Below are positions 48,727 to 60,901 of a DNA stretch of 64,000 nucleotides, in pieces. The notes beneath the pieces were generated by a model. The model saw only the letters and a list, made by a program, of their open reading frames with translations. It was not told the origin of the DNA and did no database searches. Each line of letters opens with the position of its first letter. The first letter of the stretch is position 1. Origin of the DNA: Anniella stebbinsi (taxonomy: Eukaryota; Chordata; Lepidosauria; Squamata; Anniellidae). The DNA lies in the NCBI GenBank assembly GCA_029215795.1, contig JARDYH010000001.1, forward strand, positions 227,319,654-227,383,653, written 5' to 3'. The position numbers were made by a program, and so were the translations under genes.

Positions 48727-50257
48727 ATATCTGTATCTGGGCACATGGTGAAGCAATCATGCAACCTTTTCAACCTAAACCCCAAACCGGCCTAGAATTA
48801 CTCAATTTATCTACTCTTGCTGTGTTCGTTTGGTTTTAGGAATTGGACCCAGTTCTTCATGCTGATATACATTAAGGCTGAACAGTTGGTGTGATTATTC
48901 TCTGTTTGGTTCTGCTTGTAAGTACTAACATTCATTGCCAATCTCTTGTGAGGCTTAATTTCACTCATTTTATTTAACTTGCGAAGAAACTTCAATGGTG
49001 TTCTGCAATTGATGTAGCAGCTCAGCGTCTTGCATGGCTTATTTTACATATCTTTGTCATGATGACTAACATTATGTGAGATAGAGTTGAATATTTCAAG
49101 GGTCTTGAGATGCAGTAGGAGGTGAGGAAGAGTTCACTACCATGTGCACCAAAAATTATAATCCATGAATGATATACCATATTTGCAACTGATGAAGTTC
49201 ACAATAGTTTATGCCAGGATAAATGCATTAGTCTTTAAGATGCCACAAGACCCTTTCTTGTTTTTGCTACTTCTCTGAAAATATATATAACCATATATAT
49301 CCTATACCACACACACATACACAGGGACACCTCCCTTCATTTTCCCTGCCCAATCTCTCTGGATGGTTTGGGGGGAAATGCCAGGGTAGAAAAACTCCGA
49401 TTGTATTAGTGGACTTCCACTGATGCAACATTGAATTTTGCCCCCACACACATAAATAAAGAATTTGAAATATTTGTCCTAAAATTGAGTAGTTCCTGCC
49501 AATACTTCCGATTCTCTTCTGTGTCTCCCTATCAGTGTGCATGAACACCTTTCAAAATCGTGGTTTCTTATATACTACTATCCGGCTTTCATAGCAAAGA
49601 GGTATACTTAGAATATGCCAACATTTGTTAATACTTTTTAAAAGTGCATTCACACATTATGAAAGTAAAAGGAACTGACTAGCCTATTAGAACAATTTGC
49701 TTTCCTTTAGCTCTTATTAGATGAGATGAACCTGTCCAGAAGGAAAGGGACTATCAAAAGGCAGTTAAGATTAAAATGTGATAGAGGGATGTGGTGTGGG
49801 CTACCACTTTTGAAGATAAGCAGTGTTTAATGCCTGAAAGAAGAGATGCTGGTTTTCAAGCCTATCCCTGTCTTAGGTGTGGCTGCAATTTACCCAGTAG
49901 TAAGGGAAATGTAAGTTCACGCTCAAGTATTTTATATATGTTCTTTTACATACTCCACCCTGAATGCTGGCATTTAAAGCAAGCAAGCAATGATTCCTGT
50001 GGAGGTTTTGGCATTGCCTGGTAACCTACTGCATATAAAGTTCTATTTGAGAGGGATATCATATATAGGCCCCTCTCAAATAGACTCAGTGAGATCCAAA
50101 AATCATTCTGAAGTTTGGATCTTGTTCATTGATTGACCTTATCAAAATTAAAATACTTCCATGAGAATCCATGTGACACCTTGAGTACTAGAAAATATTT
50201 TTGAAAGGAATGTTTTTACATTCATCATGTGAAATTAGCAACATGAAATCTACCTTA

Positions 50258-50545
50258 GGCAAAACCTTCTCAATGGGCTCCCTTCCCTCATTTATATGAG
50301 TCTGCCTTCTCACTGCCATTATCAACAGCTGCTATTGCACCTCATCCTCTCATTGCTACCACCTGCCCACTTGACAGGCAGACAGCCAGGGTGGTAACTA
50401 CTGCTCCTCCTTCTCACTGCCACTGTTGCCTGGTTGCAGTGGTGAAGAGGAGGAGCAATCCAGAGGGCTCTTACCAAAGGCCTCCTGCTGCGGTGTGGGC
50501 CCTCAGAGGTGCCCTACCATGCCTACCTTTGGAGTCTGTCCCTGC
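50258..50545. repeat. Unclassified dispersed repeat, copy 2
   Basis: It contains ggcaaaaccttctcaatggg, cttgacaggcagacagccag, actgctcctccttctcactg and gggctcttaccaaaggcctc, in the same order as 41623-41945. It ends about 250 bp before the upstream CpG island. Confidence 0.55.
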
Positions 50546-50799
50546 TCATGATAACAGCCAACAATCTATGAGGGAGCAGGGCAGGCCAAATATGTGAAAG
50601 AATGCCAGGAGAAGAGGATCTTCCCTTCCCACTCTTAACCAGCCTTGGATAGGGGAAAGAAGAAATGGCACTAGTCCAGGACAAATCTGGAAACGTGCTT
50701 CTGAGGTTAGGTCCCTTGCCTATGAAAAGATTCCTGTAACCTGACAAACGCGGGAGGACGACATGCCATGCTAATATTAAGAAGAAGCCTTTTAAATTT

Positions 50800-51750
50800 T
50801 GTTTTGTTCTGCGCAGCCTCAGCAGACTGAGAAGTTTGTGGGAATGGCGCGTGTGAGAGAAAGAGCGAGACAGAGCGCCCTCGCCAGAGTTTCGTTTCTG
50901 GCGGGAAAGCCGGGAACGGGGAAAGCCCTGCAGCGCCGGGGCTGGCGCGGAGCCAGGCGCAGTCCCAGGGTGGCGCGCGAGCGCGCGCGAGCGCTCCTAT
51001 CCCAAAGCCATTGTTTCCTTTCCTGGCGGCGTCAATGGAAACTCCCCCCCTCCCCCTTCACTGCCCGGGTTGGGCCGGGCTATTTATACAGCTTGGCGCT
51101 GCCGTCACGGACAGCGGCTTCGCTGACGGGGTAGCTGACGCTCTTGGCTGCTGGAACCGGGCGTGCGGCGTCGCTGGGGCGGCTACAATGGACTCTGTGT
51201 GTGCAGCGACCCGGGGGCTCGGAAGGAAGGAGCGGAAAGGAAGACCCCCTCGCTGCATCCCGAATCATTCGGCGGAAAAGAGGCGGCCCGCCGCCCCCTG
51301 GAGGTGACCGCTGGCCCCAGAGGCGAGGCGTTGTGCCCGCGAAGAGCTTAGCCCGGGCGTGCATGCGATTGGCAAGGAGAACAAGCGACTGGCGCGCATT
51401 GGCATAAAAGCCCGGGATCGCTGCAGGAGCCCCGGAAACAGGTATTTGTGTGGAGGGGGGCGGGGAGAGCTTGTTGGGTCCTTCCAGATCAAGCCGTAGG
51501 AGACCAAGCCCTTTGGGAACGGAACAGAAACTTCTTCGAAGAGATCCCTGTGTCTTATGGGGAGGAGGAGCTTCTCTCCCTTGTCTCCACCCCCAAAGGA
51601 GCCCCACTTAATCGAGATCGAGGAAGCCTTTCCACTTGTGGGGGGAGGAGGGGCTTTTGTAGCACTGCGAAGACTAAAGAGGAAGATCCTTTTTAGGACC
51701 TGCAGTCTCTCAGCGGAAGGCGCGCGCGCGCATTCTTCCTGCCGTAGGTG
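50800..51750 (+). promoter_or_regulatory. NR4A2: CpG island, probable upstream alternative NR4A2 promoter
   Basis: A sharp CpG-rich block about 11 kb upstream of the proximal NR4A2 promoter. On the plus strand it has CTATTTATAC at 51080-51089 (TATA or MEF2-like), then CRE half sites CGTCA at 51103-51107 and TGACG at 51124-51128 and 51136-51140. A second cluster has inverted CCAAT (GATTGG near 51367, CATTGG near 51397) and the TATA-like CATAAAAG at 51403-51410. A usable donor AAACAG|gtattt lies at 51441/51442, giving a short first exon from about 51115 or 51435. From memory, the annotated human NR4A2 locus is longer than its classic 8-kb transcript because of upstream first exons. A separate lncRNA is the main alternative. 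Confidence 0.5.
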
Positions 51751-54700
51751 GTTGGCTCATCAATAAATACATTCAACTACCGTTTGTTCCCGAATCCCAG
51801 CTTTTTCTTTTTCTTTTATTTCCCAATTTCTAATAAATGTCTTTCATTTCTCAGTTTCCACTCATCTACTTTTTTATTTTGTTTTTTAAACCCCCCCATT
51901 ACCCACTTCACAGGCTGAATGTGTATCTGGATTCTGATATAGTTAAGTCTACTTTTACCCCTTTTCTCTATTTAGTTCAGTCTTGACAATAGTTTTCTGC
52001 ACAGCTGGATTTCCAGTGGGTGCAGATGTTGCTAATGGCAGCTTAAGCACGGATGGGCAGATAACATATGGAATGCAACATGTTGCCATATGGTCCCTTT
52101 AGCCTTTCACCTCCAAGAATATCAATCAAATATATTCTGGGAGGAAATTTAATGACTCTGAACAAAAAGATAAATTGCTTGGTACAATTTATATCCCTTG
52201 ACCTGAGACTTTATAGGACAGTAAGTGGATCTTGCAGTCTGTCTAGCAAAGGATGTCAACTAAAAAGCAGGAAGGCTTCAAATGCTGTAAACATCTATTT
52301 GTCAGCTGGGATCTGTCAAATATGTCACATGGCCTACTTCCCCATAGTATAACTTGACAGTATGAAGAATGATTACATTAAGTGTATCTATAAACATCTT
52401 ATTAAAATGTTATTAACATCCCATTCTTATTTCGTGTTTGTGTGTCGAGATTCTACATTTTCTGTATTCCTTGAAAAGGGAAGAAGGAGAAAATACACTA
52501 GTGCAGAACAGCAGCAACATTTAGAAAATGGAATTGATGTTGGCAGATAGGTCTGTTGCAGCTCTCATCTAGAGAAACATTTTCAGGGCTATTTTGTTGT
52601 TGTTTTTTAGTTTTTATGTATCGATCTTATGTTTCACAATGGCAAAGATGATTTATCTGGTTTAATCATCCAGTTTAACTTTACAGAACGGGGTTAACTG
52701 TCCTTAGAAATATAAAAGGTATGTGTATACTTTAGTGAACTAGAGGTGTTCATTGTCAAATATATCTCTATGGGTAAAATATTTGGAGCCTGATCCAAAA
52801 TCTTACCTGTCAATGGGTATAGGATAGCATTCCTTAGAATCCTTTCCTTAGGATAGTATTTCTAATGTGTGTGTTTTTGTTGTCCTTGTCTGCCACAGCT
52901 TCTATGCACTGAAGTACATTGAGAAGAAAAATACTCCACATTCATGAAATGAAGGTTTTGCTGAGCTCGAAGTCTATGGAAAGCATTTTTGCATGGCTGT
53001 GCTCAGTCAGGTTGCCAAGCTTGTAAGAGCACTACCTGTAAAAGCTGCGATTCTTTGTAATCTGTCTCTGACATTTTATCTAAATTAGGAAGAAAAATAG
53101 TATCTCGAGAATACTAACGGCATTTGCAATTATTCATATGATGCTGTACATTTCCTTCTCTTCATATTTTCAGAACAGGACACAGAATATAACACAACAC
53201 ATATAAATGTAATGATTGTTTACATACTATGCAGCCTTATCACAAAATCAACCTGATAACTTATTACAAGGAAAAGTATCAAATTTGTTCATCCTTGCAG
53301 GTTATTAGACTTACCAAGCAGGATATTCATGCTTTGTACAATAAACATATTGGAATCAATGTCCTGTATGTTTGAAGAATCAGATTCTGAGTTTTGATAT
53401 GAAAAATGGTTAATCCTAATGAGAAACTTTTAACTTTTAACGAAGCCGACTATTTGATTGCAGCAGGAAACTGGATAAAGCTGTACTTAGATATTCTTTC
53501 AGAGCGCTATAACATTCAGTTTTGTGAGAGATACATTATTGATGTGAAAGAGGTATAAGACCATTCAAAGTCTGTATAGCCTACATAATGAAATATGGAA
53601 AGAATCATTTAACATCCAGAGATATGATTTTAAAAGCACATAATATCTAGGCACGCACACTTGGATCAACAGCTTTAAACATTTACTGCCCTGCCTGCTC
53701 TAAAGTTCAAGGGGCAATCTATACTTTACAATGCAGACATGTGTAATATTAGCCTGACAGCCTCTTCTCCATTAGGAAGTATCCGCAGGATGTGGCACTC
53801 TGCATCAGGGAAGGGGTTACCCTTTCCTTGCCAACCTTCTCTGCTACAGATCACCCTTCCAGGGTGTGCTTTACTATGGGAAGTGGCTTTTGGGCTAAGG
53901 TTACACGTAGCTGTAATGTAATGTGTAGTTTAGCCATGTAAAGCATTTTGAGGTCACTCACCCATAATTTGTCTAAAAAGCCCTGTTTACCATTAATGGT
54001 TGTATACTGGGCTTTGTTGTACAGACATGAACTAGATAGAGCTTTTTGTTAATTAAATTTCCCCCTTTAAATAAGAGTACGATTGAAATCTTTAAGTGCT
54101 TGATTGTAGAACTGACCATTTAAAGTGATAAAAAAAAACATTGGTTGGAAATATTCTAAGAAGCTGAGGAGGCCACTGCTCTTACTGAAACACCGCAATG
54201 AATGTATTGATATGTACCTTTTAAAATGTAGCTTCCAGTGGCCGAGGAGAGTTCATCCTTCATGGTTTTTATCTGCTAAACTGTCAGGAGACAGTAATGC
54301 TGATGACACAAGGGCATATACCTTCCATTATGGAGGAAAGCAGAGCAAACCAGAAAACAAAATTAACAGTATGTATTGTGGATTCTAAAGTGCATCGGTT
54401 TACTTGTAGACATTATTCTGTTTTCATTACAACCATGGATGCCATTTTTCTGATATTACTATTGAAGCATTCCTGCTTTTCATTTTGCTATATTAAGATA
54501 TCTTCTTAATAAACGATTAGCATCCTTCTGGGGGGAAATGCAGTTAAAGAATTTCCCCCAATAGAACGGACTATTTTTACAAATAACTTTTACTTCTGAA
54601 GTTCAGCTATTCTAAATCTTCATTCCATGCATGATCTGTCAGCTTATAAGTGTCCTAGGCAACCTCCACATATAATGCTCAGGTTTGGGTTTTTTGCTTT

Positions 54701-54939
54701 TGCTGGACCAAGATACAAATTGTGAAAGTGCACTTCATAATTAATATTTTTAACAGATGGTTGTTTAATTATGTTCTATGGTCAGGTATTTAGATACCAA
54801 AAGTCAGAATTTTGCTTCATTTATAAAACTGTTTGCATTTATTTAATGTAGGTTTCTTTTTGAAGCATGGAGCCATGAATGTTTGTTCTCCCTCTCTTTT
54901 TTTCACATCATTACTCTGATACTGCTTGATTAGCTCCCT

Positions 54940-55070
54940 CCCCAGTCATGATTGGTAATTAAAATAGGCATTAAAATTAGTCACTTAGCAATTTTGCTGT
55001 TCAATTGGCAATTAAATTACTTAATTGCAATTAAAGTCCTAATTTTAATTGGCAAAATGATAGATGTAGA
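54940..55070. promoter_or_regulatory. Candidate enhancer: dense TAATTA/CAATTA homeodomain-type motifs
   Basis: Within about 130 bp the sequence repeats core homeodomain words: ggtaattaaaat, ggcattaaaattag, ggcaattaaattac, ttaattgcaattaaag and ttttaattggc. The words are spaced irregularly, so this is not a tandem repeat. It lies 7 kb upstream of the proximal NR4A2 promoter. The call is compositional and could be chance in AT-rich DNA. Confidence 0.3.
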
Positions 55071-55606
55071 TTTAAGATAATATGTATAAATACTTTAATA
55101 AGTGTCTATATAAGGATTACTTAATTACTCAACTTCAAGTTTATGTTGTTAACTTCAGAACTTTAAAATGAGCAATGAAATTTTATATTAACACCTATTC
55201 TAAAGATATGGTAATTAGGTATGCAACTTACCACTATAAGGTCTCAGCTATAAGTTACTTCTGTAATGTACACAGTTCATTATGGGTAAACCAGTGTAAC
55301 AATCAGCAAGGCACGGGCATGCTTCTTACTTGGAAGTACCATTTAAATCAATAGAGCTTGCTTTTGAGTAAACATTCCTAGGATGTAGGTGTTAGACAAA
55401 ATCTAGTAACTTTCTCATTGGAACGAGAGTCTGCATTACTGAAACACATCAAATATTTCCAAATAATGGATATACAGGATCAATACGTTGGGAGGCTTTA
55501 ATCACTGCCTTTTTGTTGTTAATTAATATTGACAGGTTATTGAGACTCAAGCACCTCAAAACTTGCAGTTAGAACCTAAAACCAAATCCTGCAAACCTAC
55601 CTTGCC

Positions 55607-55772
55607 TTGGGTGACCAGATGCAGAGGAGGATAGTAGCTGCTATAGTAGAACAGGGAATTTTGGCAGATGCATCATGGTGAGACTAGGGATGAAAAGCTG
55701 TACCTATTGAAATTCTCTTTTCTGCAAAACTATTAAAGGTTTGGGAGCTCTTTCCTCATTTTCATCTGTTCT
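55607..55772. mobile_element. Diverged partial foldback hAT MITE
   Basis: It starts ttgggtgaccagatgcagag and contains ttgaaattctcttttctgca, aaactattaaaggtttggga and ttcctcattttcatctgttc. This is the arm order of the TAGGGTGACC family with the middle deleted. Confidence 0.5.
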
Positions 55773-56689
55773 TCCTCCTGCAGGCATGCTTTATAAATAT
55801 TTATTTCCCACAAATATAGCTGCAGAGAATAGATTCAAGAGAAAAATCCAGTGTAGGTTAAAAATATAGACTTGCCAGTTACAAAGAACTCCAGCTTTTG
55901 GGAAATATCACAATAATTCTCTGGTGGCTTGCTTTATAGAGTCCACATCACATACATCTAACAGGGCTTGGGGGGGTATCATTCTGTTAGCTGCATATGT
56001 CATGCAATTCTGCTCCATGCAACTTCTGTTTTGGTGTTTTTTCATAATTTCTTGAGTAACATAACTTGGAGTTCAGTATTATCAAACTAATGTACTGACT
56101 ATATCCTATATAAATATCTACATAAAGCAAAATTTTGAAGATTGTGCTTTCATTTTCAAATCTTTCTTAGAATCAGTTCAGAACTAGTGCACTGCTTATT
56201 TATGTTGAACGATGCCAAATAAAATATGTATTACAAATTACAAGTGGAAAGTTGTGTCTTATATATGGATTCATTTATACTTGGCATGCAAATTATTTTT
56301 AATTAGTCTAATAAGTTGTATTGTGTTCATTTTCACATATCCTTAATTGTGATTATTCCTATAAACTACAAATAAAATCCTCTTACTGCCTTAATCTCAA
56401 ATTCATTTATGGTTCAGTGAAAGTAATGGAACAAACATGCTTATGTCAGAGTGTAAGTCAGTATAGAAAGTAATTTCTTACTTAGATGGTACGTAAATGT
56501 GTTGACATGCTGTAAGGCCCACTACTTTGACCAGTCATACTTTTGTATAATACTTTTAATTTGCAGTGCTTAAGATTGCAGTCCTATGCTCATTTATGTG
56601 CGAGAAAGCACCATTGATCTCAATGGGACTTCTGAGCAAATATGCATAGATTGTTTTGTTACACACCTTATCACATTCACTAAAGCCAC

Positions 56690-56840
56690 AGAATGGTCTG
56701 GGGCGGTCTGATGTTGAAACAGTGTTTTAAGTTAAACAGGGCCTAGTCTGGTCAGTGTTTGTATGTGTTAACACTGCCCAGAGTCTCACAGAAGCCACTC
56801 TAAATTTCCTGAAGGAAGACCGTAAAATAAATAAATAAGC
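56690..56840 (+). mobile_element. Possible 5S rRNA-derived SINE remnant
   Basis: The words gtctgatgttgaa, aagttaaacagggcctagtc and tggtcagtgtttgtatg follow the order of the 5S rRNA internal promoter region (gtctgatctcggaagctaag, cagggtcgggcctggttagt, acttggatg). An (AAAT)n tail ends it near 56838. Identity is modest, so chance resemblance is possible. Confidence 0.4.
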
Positions 56841-59081
56841 CTTTATGCTCAGTAAATGTGCATGGAATTTGGGTGCAAATTCAGTAACAGGGCCGAGATT
56901 GTTTCCCCCTCTTTCTCAATCTTGCATTAAATACTCTCAAAAGATGTATACTAGATTACCAATCTATGTATTTATTTATTTTTTCATTTCTAAGCAGTAT
57001 TCTTTTAGTGTGACTATCATCTTTTACTTCAGTAGGGAGCTGTGAACAGACTTTTTCTAGTCTTATTTGCTTTTTAAAAAAGCTCTGGAAATTGATGCTT
57101 TTTCACTATAGTACTCCTACCTCAGAGTGTTACAATTTCACTGATTTAAATTGGAAACTTTAGTTGTGAGCCAGAGACAGCTGAATTTAATGATGTGCTA
57201 CACAGGCATACGTGAAGGGTTATGAATGAAGATATCAAGAACAATGCTAGCACAGCCATCTTTATACTGAAACATGACAGTCTGTGGTGTTCTAGTGCTT
57301 GCTTTGTGGCAGTGCAAGAAGATTTCCCAGCATAAATGTTTGAGAACCACTTTCCACAATCACACTGACACTGGTGTGTGTGTGTGCATTACTCCTAAGC
57401 AGTTACTTAAGGCAATGTGTCAAAAGTAATTAAATGTCTGAATAAACACAAAACCATCAACTTTATTGACAACCGTGAGGAATCCAGCATTCACAGTAAA
57501 GCAGCAAAATAATATTTCAAAATATTTGTGCAGACAAGTTGTTCATGACACTACTGTGTACTAATGAAAATGAGCTGGCACTCAGAGGATGTAATCCTTT
57601 TTTACTATTTATACAATGTTTTTATTCTGTGTTTTCAGTCGAAATTGTGATTAATCTCGAAGCCACTTATGTCAAAAGAAATACTAACAATTATTTCAGT
57701 AACCCAAAACAAAAGCCTTGGATAATGAGATATGAGATGTCTCAGCCGCCTTTACCAAAATACAAATGGGATATATGTACAGCTTTATCTTCTTTGGCAA
57801 ATATTCCAAGTTTCACCGAAGCACATTAGAAACATCACTCAGATTTTATTAGGGCCATTCAAATGCACTCTTTATATTGATTGTAAAGCTGAGCCCCCTA
57901 CTGCCAGGATGCAGAAATGCAGTAACTATTGGCTGTAATTGGCCTATTGTAGTGCTTTTAGAGAGAAAGTTTGGAGACCTAATATCTGTCCTCAATTTAT
58001 GTTCCGAGTGACCAAGAAAGAACAAAGAAAAGCCAAATTACTTCACTTGTGAAAATTTTTGGGGGTGGGGAATAGCCTTGATGAATAGATCAAATTTTGG
58101 TTAATTGCAAATACACAGTAAAAGATAATGTGTATATATAATTATTGCTATAGGCCAACTTTAAAATTATCTTTTACACAACTAAAATTGGTCCAATAAA
58201 TACATAATATTTAAGACATACATCCTGTTGAACTGAGTGAAGGACAGGTGGTGGCCTTTTACAATGCAATCCTATGCATGTCTACTTAGGAGTAAGTCCT
58301 GAATGTGAGGATTGCAGCCTTAGTTTTTCAGTGCCCTTAGGGTGCTGCTGGCTGAAATTATTTCTGTGCAGAGTAGTAGGCAACCTGAGGTGTGCCATTC
58401 ACATCTCTGTTCAGCCACGATGACCACAGGGTTCCAGAGTGTCCCGTATACAGTATAATATACGTATCTTTGGAGAAAAGAGGGTTGCAAATGTGACAAT
58501 TGTGTGCATGCTAGTTTTCGGAGTAAACCTATACATCTATACACACACATTAAGAGCGCTATCCTATGCATCTTTAGACCGAAAAAGTCCTACAATCCTC
58601 AACATTCCCCAACTGGCCATGCTGGCTGGGGAATACACGGAGTTGTACAGCTTTTCCCCTCCCCCTACCGCCGCCGCCGCCGCCGCCGCAACATGCATAG
58701 GGTTGCGACCTAAGTATTACTACCTATACAGAAAACTAATCACCCATCTGCCATTGGGGACGAAGGCTCGGGTCAGAGCTGCCCCCTTCGTGGCACGTGC
58801 CTTGGTTTGGAGCGAGCAACTTCAAATCCACACACATACACGCACATGAAGTACGAAAGAAAAGGAAGTTCTCCGCCTCAAAGCCCGGGCCAGCAAAAGG
58901 TTTAAAAATAACCCTTTTGGGGCTGCTTTCGAGTTTCCGATTCGGGGAGCCTTAAAATAGCCCAGCCCACTGCCAGGCTGTTGCTTCCCCCTCGCTCAGC
59001 GCGCAATGGAGCAGCCACCGCCGGGGCAAACTGCCTGGGCGCTACAGCAGCTGCTACTATTTTGGGCGCATCCCGGCCCTG

Positions 59082-59111
59082 TTGCGTCAATGGCCCCGTC
59101 CCCTTGCGTCA
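59082..59111 (+). promoter_or_regulatory. Paired TTGCGTCA (C/EBP-ATF/CRE-type) sites
   Basis: Two identical TTGCGTCA octamers start 22 bp apart, about two helical turns, in same-direction array. The reverse complement TGACGCAA is a composite of a CRE half site and a C/EBP half site. Confidence 0.5.
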
Positions 59112-59365
59112 CGCGCCGCCCCGCCTCTCCTCCTCCTCCCCCCCCTTCTCTACTCTCACTTTTTCCCTTTCGTTCACTTCAACCCACGGGCGGCGGCTGA
59201 CGCGGCTGCGCTCATGCAAATGAGCTCGCGCTTTCTCTCCCCTCCTTCCCCTCCTCCTCCCCCTCCCCCCAGGTCCTTTCGCCCGGGCCAGCAAGAGGAG
59301 GAGAACTTAAGGTGGCCGGTCATGATTCCCCTCCCTCCACCCGTCATTCTTAGCCTCTCCTCTTG

Positions 59366-59390
59366 CTATTTATAGAACTCCTAAAAATAG
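59366..59390. promoter_or_regulatory. Two MEF2 consensus decamers
   Basis: CTATTTATAG (59366-59375) and CTAAAAATAG (59381-59390) both fit CTA(A/T)4TAG exactly, with starts 15 bp apart. MEF2 is a known regulator of NR4A-family immediate-early genes. The first site also contains TATTTATA and could act as a TATA box for a start near 59400. Confidence 0.6.
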
Positions 59391-59764
59391 CTGGGGGGGG
59401 GGGGGAGAGAGAAGGAGACTTTGCCCGACTGGGAGGAAATCCCACTGGCTCAAGTGTGCTTCACCTCCCTCCATCGCGAGGGAAAAGGTCATATGAAGGA
59501 AGCTGGGGAGATCCTTCCTTCAGGATTAATTGCGATCCCAACTTGCCAAAGATGCTCGGGTCTTTCTAACTCCGGGGAGGAGGGTTCAAAGGGACCGGAT
59601 CCCTGTTCCAAAGGAAAATAAAGAGAAACGTGTCGGTCCGAGGCCCGCGTTGAGCCTACGCTTAACTTCCCAGGAAACAGGCAAAGGATTCGGCTGCACG
59701 GAATCCCTCTGGACGTGGGGGGGGGGGGGGAGATGCTAGGCAATATAGTGATATATATATACAC

Positions 59765-59826
59765 ATTTAAACCTAGGGAGTTTATCCCATTGAACTCAAT
59801 GGGGCTGACTTCGGAGTTTAGGAGCA
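59765..59826. repeat. Short palindromic 'AAGTCCCATTGAA' repeat
   Basis: The segment reads tttatcccattgaactcaat and ggggctgacttcggagttta, a half-decayed copy within the NR4A2 upstream region. Confidence 0.55.
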
Positions 59827-60857
59827 GATCGGCTTGCGCTGGAGGGTTCGGTGTCCGCACCCCTCCCTCTTTCTAAGCTTCTCCCTATGTCTCATCCCAA
59901 ACATGGTGGAAGACCACCTCCGTCTTTCGGAGACTACACGTGTAAGGACTCTGGCGTTCCGCTGTCAATGCAGCCCGTTTCCCAACTGTGGGGGGAGGAG
60001 ACTTCTTGACTGGGGGGGGGGGGGAGAGAGAAACTTTCTCTTCCTGGAATGTTGGGTTAGGGTGGGGGGTGGGGTACAAGTGGAAAGATAGAACGAGAGC
60101 ACGTGTGAATCAATCAACCCCACCTAAACCTCTTGCTGCTCCCTGGGCCTGCGCGGGGAGGGGGTACAGAGCAGACATGGGGTGCTTGGCAAGCCAGCTG
60201 GTCCTTTGGAAAGTCTTTCTCCTCTCCCACAGCGCCAGTCCCGCGAACTCTCTGAGCTTCCGCTGGGGTATAACTGTAAGGCAAATAGTTCCTGCTATGG
60301 GTTAAAGCCAACGGTCGCCCTATTTAGAGTAGACCAGTGGAAATTAGTGGGACTTAAATTAGTCGCCACTAACTTCATTTCAATGGATCTACTCTAAGTA
60401 GGGCTAACTCAACCCGATGTCTCCCCACCCCCCAAGGCAGCGATCTGTACTTGGATAAGCACTTACTCACAAGTAACCCCCACCGCTTAACTCAGCGGAC
60501 GTTCCAGTGCAACCTTTTGCATATTTACTCGTAAGTAAGTCCCCGTGTGAGATGGACCATAGCTAGTGTGCTTGGCATGACCACCTAAATTCCGGGTTAA
60601 GCATGCTTTGGATCGGACTGCACTGATCCTGACCCCGATCGCTACCCCTATCCGCAGGCACCTCTGGTTATTCCTCACCTTGTCTCTGAACTCAACTACT
60701 GCAACTCCAAGCTTTGCAAACTGGGGTTCCCCCATGAAAGACTGGAGCCTGCTCTTTTCAATTATGTTTTGTCATACACTGCTTGTCGTTTCTCATGTGC
60801 AGTGAGCGAAAAAGCCCCCCGGTCCTGCAAGCAGGAACTTCCCCAAAGTCCAATTAT

Positions 60858-60858
<1 letters not shown>

Positions 60859-60901
<43 letters not shown>
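60859..60901. repeat. (CT)n(CA)n compound microsatellite
   Basis: About eleven CT units run directly into about ten CA units. Confidence 0.95.

Larger units (their letters stand above)
23774..50770. other. Intergenic region between GPD2 and the NR4A2 upstream promoters
   Basis: This is 27 kb without a protein-coding gene that I can support. Individually listed elements account for much of it. The stretches 28320-30330, 32170-32590, 34990-35780, 39650-40520, 43080-43720, 45100-46850 and 48600-50250 are mostly AT-rich single-copy-looking sequence with short open frames lacking recognisable domains. A few places (for example 45660-46100) look like candidate conserved noncoding DNA on composition alone. 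Confidence 0.7.
51751..58260. other. AT-rich interval upstream of NR4A2, few repeats
   Basis: No coding gene was recognised. Features are a partial foldback hAT MITE (about 55607-55772), palindromic repeats (55310-55390, 56570-56655) and a 5S-like SINE fragment (56690-56840). The remainder has little visible repeat content, and ATTA-rich clusters (54940-55070) suggest conserved regulatory DNA. Confidence 0.55.
58660..59750 (+). promoter_or_regulatory. NR4A2: CpG-rich distal promoter or enhancer block upstream of NR4A2
   Basis: A GC-rich stretch about 2-3 kb upstream of the proximal promoter. It contains a (GCC)n run (58668-58689), paired TTGCGTCA sites (59082-59089 and 59104-59111), a perfect octamer ATGCAAAT (59214-59221) and two perfect MEF2-type decamers (59366-59375 and 59381-59390). 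The first of these can also be read as a TATA box. C-rich tracts of Sp/KLF type surround them. It may be an activity-responsive enhancer or a further alternative promoter for NR4A2. No convincing splice donor was fixed. Confidence 0.5.

Noticed and set aside
48561..48785. Open frame with a poly-aspartate run
   Set aside because: The run is the translated TCA microsatellite, and no other support exists.
51080..51607. 175-residue minus-strand open frame in the 51-kb CpG island
   Set aside because: The composition is typical of GC-rich random frames, overlapping frames exist on both strands, and no family resemblance is seen.
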